From Mastigias papua (taxonomy: Eukaryota > Cnidaria > Scyphozoa > Rhizostomeae > Mastigiidae): a stretch of 64,000 nt of DNA. Both the position numbers and the translations under genes were made by a program. The notes under the pieces are model-generated. The model saw only the letters and a program-made list of their open reading frames with translations. It ran no database searches and was not told where the DNA came from. Location: the NCBI GenBank assembly GCA_964019165.1, contig OZ025267.1, positions 7,561,148 to 7,625,147 on the forward strand, given 5' to 3'. Positions 52,340 through 61,300 of the stretch are shown here, one piece after another (positions within the stretch are counted from its first letter, which is position 1; every line of letters starts with the position of its first letter).

Positions 52340-55300
52340 ATGCCCGACGAAGCACAGTTGAAACGAGCGAAGGTAGAGAGGAGGACAGCGAAAGCAGCAT
52401 TTACGAGAGCAGTGAAAGCTTTAGAGCACGTTATTGCAAACAACAGACCACTGGTAGAAATAACAGCTATACTGAACAAACTACAAGGAGCGTTTGAGAA
52501 CTTAGTCGGAAAGCATGACGAATTTGCTAGTTTAGTCGAGGATGACGAAGAATACGATAGGGAAGAGAAATGGCTTGCAGAATGTCAGGATGTGTTCATG
52601 GAAACTGAAACTAGGGCGAAAATCTGTATTGATAAAATGACGGAAAATACATTAACTGGAAATAAAGATGAAGAACTGGAAAAGCCCTCTGAAAGTTCGG
52701 AAATTCCCCATGATGGAACCCTCAGTGGAAACCCACAAGTATCTGATGTCAATGAGAATGCAAATAGTGTAATACAAGAAGAGGCGGGCACTGTTGACAC
52801 AATTAACGTAACTGATGAAACTGAACAATATCCAGCATCTGAAGGGCAACACAGAAGACAAGATAATGACAGTTCTATTAAAGACCAGCAATATTGTGGG
52901 TTTAAGCTAGAAAAACCGAAATTGCCGTCATTCTCAGGTGATGTGCGGGAATATGCAATTTTCCGGTCTGACTTCAAGCATGCAATCGAGGCCAGGTATA
53001 CTAAGAGGGATGCGATAACAATGCTGCGCACATGTTTGAAAGACAAACCTTTAGAATTGATAAAAGGAATTGGCAGTGATTATGAGGCTGCATGGAGTTA
53101 TTTGGATGCGATTTACGGTGACCCGCGCTTCGTATCAGATACAGTTACACAGGATATTATGAAGTTTAAACCCCTTAATGATGGCGAGGATGCTCGTTTC
53201 TGTGATTTAGTGCACCTTGTGAATCGCAGCTACAACACACTAAAGGAAGTTGGAATACCAAGTGACATGAACAATAGTCATATGCTGTCGATTATTGAGC
53301 AGAAAATGTGCGCCGACGACAGGAAAATATGGGCGAGAGAACTAGAGCGAGAAAAGAAGACTCCAACATTACAAGCACTTTTGTCGTGGATGACCGTGGA
53401 GATGAAATCACGCATGCGCGCCACAGCACCGATTAGAGCAACTGCAATTCAGAGACGTTTAGTTCACCATGTAAGTACTGATAGCAGTAGCAGAAACTTA
53501 CCAACAAGGCATAAATGCTGGATTTGTTTGAACTCTGCACACTGGCCAGATCAATGTCAGAAATTTGCCCTGCTTAGCATTGATGATCGTTACAGAATTG
53601 CGAAGGAAAATAGAGTCTGCTTTAGTTGCTTGAAAAAAGCTGGGAAAGATCATAAGGCTTCAAATTGCAGCAGAAGGCAACAATGCCCCAAACTTGACAA
53701 TGGCATACAATGTACTAGCTTTCACCATCAACTTCTGCACAAGACTAAACCAGTTCAGATCGGTATTGCTACAGCAATTGACGAAAGTGAAGCAGTTTTG
53801 CCCATTATCTCAGCAAATCTCTCCAATTCAAGTGGGTTTTTTAAAAGAGCAAACGTGCTATTGGATTCCGGTGCACAGATCAGCTTGATACGCCAAGACA
53901 CTGCTGCAACTCTAGGATTACAAGGCCAGAATGTTACAGTCTCAATTACGAAAATCGGCGGAGAAGAGGAAACAATAAAGACCAAGAGGTATACAGTGGC
54001 AATTTCATCAGTTGATGGAAATAGGCAATACTCAGTAAAAGCAATCGGCATTCCAGTTATCAGTGATGATATAAAGTCCATCAATACGTCAAGTTGTTCA
54101 GAGCTGTTTGGACTTCAAGGGCAGAAATTCCACAGAGGACGAGGCCATGTTGATTTACTGATTGGCATTGATCATGCACACATGCATTCAGGGGAGACAA
54201 AACAAGCTAATCATCTTGTGGCTCGACACTCTCCTCTAGGATGGGTAATTTTTGGGAGTAGACCAGGTAAAAAATTAGACGCAATGCACATTCTTCATGT
54301 TAAATATGCTGTCCCAGTTGATCTCACTGATTTTTGGACAACTGAGTCAATGGGAGTAAACGTAAAAGGGTGTGTTTGCAGTGCAGATAAACTGAGTCAA
54401 GTTGAGAGAGATGAAGCCAAGATAATAGAAGATTCTTGTGTGAAAGTCAAAGACCAATGGATGATGTCATATCCATGGAAAAGAGATCCAAATGAACTAC
54501 CTGATAACAAACAACTAGCAGTTAAGCGTTTAGAGTCTATAGAGCGACGACTGAAGCAGAATCCTGATCATGCAAAGGCTTATGACAATCAGATGAAAGA
54601 AATGAATGAAATGAAATTCTCGAGAAAACTAACAGAAATGGAAATGAGAGACTACACGGGTCCTGTACACTATGTCCCTCACCATGCCGTGCTGAGACCA
54701 GACAAGAAAAGCACACCTGTGAGAATTGTATTCAATTCATCTTCAGTGTTTGCAGGTCATAGACTGAACGATTACTGGCTGAAGGGTCCTGATCTGCTAA
54801 ACAATATATTTGGAATAGCTCTCCGCTTCAGAGAAAACCAAGTGGCATTGATGGGTGACATTTCAAAGATGTATCATCGAATACTGATTCCAGAGAAAGA
54901 TCAGCATGTACACAGATTCCTTTGGCGTAACTGTGAAGCAGAAAGAGAGCCAGATGTGTATGTAAAGACGGTACTAACGTTCGGTGACAAACCTGCTCCC
55001 GCAATGGCACAGATTGCATTGAGAAAGACAGCACAGGAGAGTAAAAATCTGAAGCCAGAGGCAGCTAAGGTGCTTACAGAAAACGTATACATGGACGATA
55101 TTTGCGAATCTGTGGAAACAGTAGAAGAGGCAAAAAAACTTGCAGAGGACATTGACATTGTCCTAAAGAGTGGAGGTTTTCAAGTGAAAGGTTGGATGTC
55201 AAACAAAATTCTGAATGAGGAGAATCAAGATGCAAATGAACTGAAAGGTAATGTGGAAGAAAAGGTACTTGGAATATCCTGGAACAGAGAGGCTGACACA

Positions 55301-55492
55301 TTATCATGTCAAATTGAGTCGAAATTAACGAGTCCAAATGATGAAAATGAGCATTTCAAGGAGTTGAAGATGACTAAAAGAAACTTGTTAAGTGAAATTG
55401 CAAAGATCTATGATCCTATTGGATTTGCTGCTGCGTTCATTATTAGATTGAAAATTGGCCTACAAAAGCTGTGGCAAATTGGAATTGACTGA
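52340..55492 (+). CDS. BEL/Pao gag-protease-reverse transcriptase part of the polyprotein
   Basis: Start taken at the ATG at 52340, the first that gives a typical gag N-terminus; an earlier in-frame ATG at 52268 lies inside the LTR. The acidic, helical gag begins MPDEAQ. A DUF1759-like capsid region follows (KLPSFSGDVREYAIFRSDFK), then a zinc knuckle CWICLNSAHWPDQC (Cys from codon 393). The aspartic protease has LLDSGAQISLI (catalytic DSGA at codon 509). The RT has VRIVFNSSSVF, ALMGDISKMYHRI and the catalytic YMDD (from codon 917). Translation stops at a TGA at 55490-55492 in the RT-RNase H connection. The frame continues unchanged beyond it, so this is a nonsense codon, not a frameshift. Confidence 0.95.
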   Translation: MPDEAQLKRAKVERRTAKAAFTRAVKALEHVIANNRPLVEITAILNKLQGAFENLVGKHDEFASLVEDDEEYDREEKWLAECQDVFMETETRAKICIDKMTENTLTGNKDEELEKPSESSEIPHDGTLSGNPQVSDVNENANSVIQEEAGTVDTINVTDETEQYPASEGQHRRQDNDSSIKDQQYCGFKLEKPKLPSFSGDVREYAIFRSDFKHAIEARYTKRDAITMLRTCLKDKPLELIKGIGSDYEAAWSYLDAIYGDPRFVSDTVTQDIMKFKPLNDGEDARFCDLVHLVNRSYNTLKEVGIPSDMNNSHMLSIIEQKMCADDRKIWARELEREKKTPTLQALLSWMTVEMKSRMRATAPIRATAIQRRLVHHVSTDSSSRNLPTRHKCWICLNSAHWPDQCQKFALLSIDDRYRIAKENRVCFSCLKKAGKDHKASNCSRRQQCPKLDNGIQCTSFHHQLLHKTKPVQIGIATAIDESEAVLPIISANLSNSSGFFKRANVLLDSGAQISLIRQDTAATLGLQGQNVTVSITKIGGEEETIKTKRYTVAISSVDGNRQYSVKAIGIPVISDDIKSINTSSCSELFGLQGQKFHRGRGHVDLLIGIDHAHMHSGETKQANHLVARHSPLGWVIFGSRPGKKLDAMHILHVKYAVPVDLTDFWTTESMGVNVKGCVCSADKLSQVERDEAKIIEDSCVKVKDQWMMSYPWKRDPNELPDNKQLAVKRLESIERRLKQNPDHAKAYDNQMKEMNEMKFSRKLTEMEMRDYTGPVHYVPHHAVLRPDKKSTPVRIVFNSSSVFAGHRLNDYWLKGPDLLNNIFGIALRFRENQVALMGDISKMYHRILIPEKDQHVHRFLWRNCEAEREPDVYVKTVLTFGDKPAPAMAQIALRKTAQESKNLKPEAAKVLTENVYMDDICESVETVEEAKKLAEDIDIVLKSGGFQVKGWMSNKILNEENQDANELKGNVEEKVLGISWNREADTLSCQIESKLTSPNDENEHFKELKMTKRNLLSEIAKIYDPIGFAAAFIIRLKIGLQKLWQIGID

Positions 55493-57622
55493 GATGATGA
55501 AATTCCACAAGAACTACAAAGTGATTGGGTTGAACTGTTCATGGAAATGAAGAACATAAACAACATTTGCTTTAAGAGATCTCTGATGACAGCTGATGCT
55601 GCAGAAAGACCTTCTTTATGCATATTTTCAGACGCATCACAAGAGGCTTTTGGTGCTTGTGCTTACATTCGTCAGAAAACTAAAGATGGGAGATTCGATG
55701 TAAGATTTATCACTGCAAAATCAAGAGTGGCACCTCTGAAACAGCTAACAATACCACGACTAGAATTGCAAGCTGCTGTTCTCGCGTCACGATTGGCAAA
55801 GACAATCCAAGAAGAGTCTAGAATAAATTTCAATGGAGTAACGTTCTTTACCGATAGCATGATAACACTCGGCTGGATTCAAAGCCATTCACGCAATTAC
55901 AAGCCATTTGTGTCAGCAAGAATAGGGGAAATTCAGAGCAATTCGAATCCAAATCAATGGAGACACATATCAAGTGAAGACAATGTAGCTGACGACCTAT
56001 CAAGAGGAATCAGTGTGCAAGAACTGAGTGGAAGATGGATGAATGGCCCAGAATTCCTAAGATTACCAGAAGAGTTTTGGCAAGTGAAATCTACATCCAT
56101 GCCATTGAAAGAAGATGAAGAGCGTCGTCATGTGAAGAATGTTGGTTCAGTTAACTTTGTAGGGGCTGAAAGCTTAATTGACTATGAGAGATTTTCAAGT
56201 TGGAGAAAACTAATCCGAGTCATAGCATGGATAAAGAGACTAGCAAAGAATATCAGATTACGACAACACAGATCAAGTTGTGAAAAGAAGTACTTAACAC
56301 CTGAAGAACTACATGAAGCAGATATATTTTTGATTAAAGACGCGCAAAAGTTATTACATGATAGGGTGAAGAAAGGCGAATTTAAGTCACTGAGTCCATT
56401 CACAGACGAAAAGGGAATTATCAGAGTCGGAGGCAGAGTCGACAAAGCAATAGTATCCTATGACATGAAACATCCAGTGCTCCTGCCAAACGAGCACAGA
56501 ATCTCGCTATTGATTACAAGACAGGTGCATCAGTTTGGGCATTCGGGTGTAGCAACGACAACAGCCAAAGTGAGGAGAAAGTACTGGGTTCTGAAAGGGA
56601 ATAAAATCAGTAAATCTGTCAAATACAGATGCAAGTTTTGCAGAGAGATGTCCCATTTGGCTGAAGAGCAAATGATGGCAAATCTTCCTTCTATTCGACT
56701 GGCACCACAAACACCCCCATTTTACTACACATCATGTGACTACTTCGGACCCTACAATGTCAGAATTGGACGCAACAAAACAACTAAACATTATGGTGTT
56801 ATCTTTACATGTCTCAACACGAGAGCCGTACACCTAGAGCTGGCAATGGATTATTCCACGGTGGAGTTTCTGCAGGTTCTTCGACGATTCTTCTGCATTA
56901 GAGGATTTCCAGCAGTAATTCTTAGTGACAATGGTTCCCAAATGGTTGGTGCAGAACGAGTGTTGCGAGAAATGGTACAAGGGCTAAGTATTGATAAGCT
57001 CCAAGAGTATTGTTCTGAACGAGGAATTAATTGGATTTTCATCACACCAGCAGCACCTCATCAAAACGGTTGTTCAGAGGCACTTGTGAAAAGTTGCAAA
57101 AGGGCACTAAAGATTGCCATTGGAGATCAAGTTCTGAGACCTTTTGAACTTTATACTTGTTTGCTGGAGGTTGGAAACTTGCTGAATCAACGCCCAATCG
57201 GACGAATTCCACATGACCCTGATGATGGAGCATTTTTATGCCCAAATGATCTCCTCTTGGGACGAGCAACAGTAGAAGTACCACAAGGTCCATTTAACGA
57301 AATGCGGAACCCACATCAGAGAGTAGAATTGGTACAACAGATTGTAAACTCGTTTTGGAAAAGGTGGACAAGAGACGTTTTTCCATCACTTGTTCCTCAA
57401 AAGAAATGGCACACATATAAGCGCAATGTACAAAAGGATGATATTGTCATAGTTGAAGACATAAACGCAATCAGGGGTAAATGGAGAATAGGACGGATCA
57501 TAGAAGTATTCCCTGGATCAGACGGACGAGTTCGAAATGTAAAAGTAAAGACAGCTTCCGGAATATATTATCGACCGATAAGAAAAATTGTAGTACTGCA
57601 ACCAGCAGAAGGATACGATTGA
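55493..57622 (+). CDS. BEL/Pao RNase H-integrase part of the polyprotein
   Basis: Same frame as the upstream part, separated only by the TGA; the first ATG within it is at 55541. RNase H shows FSDASQEAFGA, FTDSMITLGWIQS and DNVADDLSRG. Integrase has an HHCC-type zinc region (HQFGHSG...CKFC) and the DDE core: Asp in SCDYFGPY, Asp in SDNGSQMVG, Glu in NGCSEALVKS, with about 63 and 50 residues between them. The C-terminal DUF5641-like region (FWKRWTRDVFPSLVPQKKW, GKWRIGRIIEVFPGSDG) ends the protein 37 bp before the purine tract. Whether it is made at all depends on readthrough or on other copies. Confidence 0.93.
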   Translation, partial: DDEIPQELQSDWVELFMEMKNINNICFKRSLMTADAAERPSLCIFSDASQEAFGACAYIRQKTKDGRFDVRFITAKSRVAPLKQLTIPRLELQAAVLASRLAKTIQEESRINFNGVTFFTDSMITLGWIQSHSRNYKPFVSARIGEIQSNSNPNQWRHISSEDNVADDLSRGISVQELSGRWMNGPEFLRLPEEFWQVKSTSMPLKEDEERRHVKNVGSVNFVGAESLIDYERFSSWRKLIRVIAWIKRLAKNIRLRQHRSSCEKKYLTPEELHEADIFLIKDAQKLLHDRVKKGEFKSLSPFTDEKGIIRVGGRVDKAIVSYDMKHPVLLPNEHRISLLITRQVHQFGHSGVATTTAKVRRKYWVLKGNKISKSVKYRCKFCREMSHLAEEQMMANLPSIRLAPQTPPFYYTSCDYFGPYNVRIGRNKTTKHYGVIFTCLNTRAVHLELAMDYSTVEFLQVLRRFFCIRGFPAVILSDNGSQMVGAERVLREMVQGLSIDKLQEYCSERGINWIFITPAAPHQNGCSEALVKSCKRALKIAIGDQVLRPFELYTCLLEVGNLLNQRPIGRIPHDPDDGAFLCPNDLLLGRATVEVPQGPFNEMRNPHQRVELVQQIVNSFWKRWTRDVFPSLVPQKKWHTYKRNVQKDDIVIVEDINAIRGKWRIGRIIEVFPGSDGRVRNVKVKTASGIYYRPIRKIVVLQPAEGYD

Positions 57623-57670
57623 CTTATGCTTGATTTTTGCTAAGGACCATGCCCTTATCGGGGGGGAGGA

Positions 57671-58051
57671 TGTTTCCTTGAATGAACTCTAATTATGATT
57701 ATGATTGATGATTTCCATATTTGGACACTCAGAGCGCGTGTTGTAAAAAAACGTTGTGCTACACGGGAAGCAAGATACGAGGAATAAGTCTGATTACTGC
57801 TGTTATTAATGATAATTATAAAGGACTTCTACGGAATCACCATTAAGTAAGTTTATATATTGATTGTCCTCGCTAGTTCATGTTTTGTTTTATTTCCGTT
57901 CGTTATGTTTATTGCTGTTACACTAGGCCAGAGATTTACATTTTACTAATTTGTATTTTTATTCACTTTATTTCAGATCGAAAAGATTATTAGCTTATTA
58001 GTTTATACGATCCAGTGTTTCATTGGAGTCCTTTATCTGTATAACGATACA
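57671..58051 (+). repeat. 3' LTR of the BEL element
   Basis: 381 bp, the same length as the 5' LTR and no difference found in a by-eye comparison. Ends at CA, followed by ATCAT. Confidence 0.97.
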
Positions 58052-58064
58052 ATCATCATCATCG

Positions 58065-58143
<79 letters not shown>
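58052..58143. repeat. (ATC)n array, right of the BEL insertion
   Basis: Continuation of the array at 51768-51915; degenerate CAT-rich sequence follows to about 58200. It lies between the BEL 3' LTR and the end of RFC3. Confidence 0.95.
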
Positions 58144-58146
<3 letters not shown>

Positions 58147-58340
58147 TTTCATATCACTGTCTCAATACTATCATCTCAGCTCATCATCATTAGTATCATC
58201 GATAAATGACACTTAGATCGATACTAAGATCTTGAAAGAAGCATTGAGCACAAATAAATAAGCAAATGAGCATTGAAAGAAGCACCATTAGGACTATGTC
58301 AATTTGATATTATTTACAAAACATTACTAGCTAGCATCTT

Positions 58341-61300
58341 TTACATCATATCCATCATTCCTTCTTCTAAAAATCGCTTGTAAATGCTCATGAACTTTGC
58401 AACAAATGCTTCAAGGTGATATATGGCTTTGGTGCCGAGTTGCAATCTGTGTTCGTAGTAGGCAGCTATCTGTGTGACTTCAGATTTCAAACTGCCATCG
58501 CAATTTTTGATCAGTTCCTTCAGCAATCCCTTGAAAAATCATGCAACAAAGTATTAAAATAGGATTTCCATTAAATAAGATGGATTCTTAAGAGTTATTT
58601 TCTTAATTCTTATCATCTTTAGGCTCTTTTGATATCAAATATTGAGAGCAGCAGTAGAATTTCACATACAAAGTATATTATAAACTGCTATCCACAAGAA
58701 CTCTCTACTTCTCTAATAACCTTTGTTTTTCTGGTTAGTTTAAATCTTCCATCCCTTATTTGATCATATACTAGCATACCGTAAACTCCTGATTTGCCCC
58801 CCTCCTTTCCAAAGGCCCGCTGTAGCCCCTATGCTAGAACTAAAATATTGTTATTAAGCCGTCCCACGAATGAGCCACCATCACAGAAGATGGAGGGAAC
58901 TTTGCCATATATTGATACCTTATTTACCCCACTTTTTTTATATCATGAAGAAAAGAAGTTTTATCAGTTTCTATATGACATGTATCAGATTAGTTTATAA
59001 GCCTCTCATTGAAGAAGTCCCATCGTATTAACCTCATTCAAGGATTCACTGTAAGAAGCAAAGCCGACATTGTGATGAAAACCTTAAGGGGCTGTTGGTG
59101 AGAAGTAATCTTGAATTGCACTGAGATTATAAGCTACAGTACATAAGGTACATGAATAATATAAGATTATAAGCTACTATGAGATTATAAGCTATAACGT
59201 ACATGAAAGAATTTCATATATGCCCAACCTTTCCAGTATAAAAGTGTACTGATCAGTAATATTGCAAAAAATGTTCAGTAAATCCAGGGGTGGAGCCCAT
59301 GCAGCTTACATCGAATATCTCTGGCGTATGGTCGATTATTTCCACGGCGTACAGACACAAAACAAAAATGAAACAGCGGGTTGATACGGGGTGATCTGCA
59401 CGTTTGTATAAGAAAGTTGTTCTCGCCCAGTACCGAAATTTTCTTAGCTTTCTCATGATTTCAGTTCTGAAATCTTCTTAAGACTTTCTTAGCGAGAATA
59501 CTAGAGTATACGTAACACTGCAAGTGTTAGATGGAGAGTCAGGCACCACCCAAACATAACACTTAAATGCATAGATTTTCATAGGAAATCTATACAATTA
59601 TACAAAAGGGATGATAAGACTGAGTGAAAATTGACATTTTACCAATAGACTAATCAGAGATCTGTTAAGGTGATCATATCATGTTTGCTTCTATACTAGT
59701 TCTCCACTGCAATGCTTTCTAATCATTAGCGTGTACACTCAGTAATAAAACCTTTAGTGCAGCTTCATAACTCAGTGGCCATACGTCCCGGCTGTGGTTT
59801 ACATGGACTCCATCCTGGGGTAAACTTGATAAAGTGACTTGAGTACCTCATCATATAGGAAGCCATGACAAGGTACTCTCTTAAAGTGTTTTCTAAGTTC
59901 ATTTCTATTCGCAGTAAAACGCATGCGATACCAAGACACAATGCTTACCTTGATGATAACATCGGCTGGAATACAATGGGTAAGTAACTCATATAATCTA
60001 CCTCTCACTTCAAGCAGTCTATGAAAAGGAAAAATATCCAACTTACAATATTACCTAGCGTTTCTAAGCTATTACCCTTGACAGAATCTTGAATTTCAAC
60101 TGAATTTTAGTAATTTTGTAGTGTACGCTAATATGCTGAGTATGTTGCTATAGTTATGTTCCAGTCATTGATCTAAATCATCGTCATGTTTTCCCAGTTC
60201 CTTTGAGCAAAAACTACCAAAGCATACCAAGGTCCTTGAAAGTACAGGTTCCTAGGACACATTAAGAAGTCAACGACAAATAATGAGAACAAAACATGTT
60301 AAGGGTTGTGTAGATACTAATAAACACAAAATTTCAAACTTCTTAGGGTTTTGTTGCTCTGTGATCGACGATGCTGTTTGCTGAAGGTATATTTCCCAGT
60401 CAGGTTCTTGCACAGGTTGCTCTGGTGTAAAAGGATACTGCTGTACTCTGCAAGCTTCGCACATTAAAATTGCCCGTCTGAGATTGCGATTGGATTTTTT
60501 TGAAATTCGCATCGCCAGTTCTGAAGGTAGCGAAAGACTCTCTTTCTTACACACATATTGCAACACTTGACAAATCTAAATTTTGGGACAAAAAGTGATC
60601 TGATTGGCTTGACGACAAAAGGCAAAAGTACATGATAAGGTCAAGATAAAGTTCCCGTTTTACATTATTGCTAAAGGCAAAGTCATAACCCATACGCACA
60701 AGCAATTGTATTTTGAACCAGGGAAAGCTGTGTTTTTGCAAGGGATTTAAATTGCCTGAGAAATGACTATCTGTAATTGGAGCACGATCTCTCCACTAAT
60801 ATTTAACCCTCTTCACAGCAATATCCACAATATTATGGACTCCCCGTTGTTTCGAACAATTAAATTGTAAGGAATAAGACCTTTTGTCCACTAACCAAGG
60901 AATCAAAGTTGTTTGTTCTGTGAAATACAAAAAGTTATAGTATGTCAACTTAATACAGAACAGGTGCGACAGAGCGAAGTTGATTGTGAAGGGGCTGGAC
61001 ATTTTGAGTGAAGCGAAAATGTTAGGTAAAGCCTTCAGGTCTTCCGTAGTGCTCAGAGTTAGTGGGAACTGAGCCCCTCTTAATCACCCTACTCAGCTAG
61101 GCCTGCACAATTTGAATGCCTAAACTGACGACAATAAGAGAGTTCTGTTCTGTTTATATTAATTGAATCTTCACTTTTAAACGTACTTTCGTAACAGCAT
61201 ACAGTATTGACAGTGATAATCAAACGAGTACCAACCTCCTCATTTGTAGGCGCAGCAACTCTAACTCCAAGACAACGACTTCTAATGGCAGGTATGACTT

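Larger units (their letters stand above)
51916..58051 (+). mobile_element. BEL/Pao LTR retrotransposon
   Basis: A complete element of 6136 bp: two 381-bp LTRs, a gag-protease-RT-RNaseH-integrase frame, and a purine tract (GGGGGGGAGGA, 57660-57670) right before the 3' LTR. The LTRs start TG and end CA. ATCAT abuts both outer edges (51911-51915 and 58052-58056), consistent with the 4-6 bp duplication of the family but ambiguous inside (ATC)n. By eye the LTRs are identical, so insertion was recent. One in-frame TGA (55490-55492) breaks the polyprotein. No env-like frame follows integrase. A primer-binding site beginning TGG was not seen right after the 5' LTR. Confidence 0.97.
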
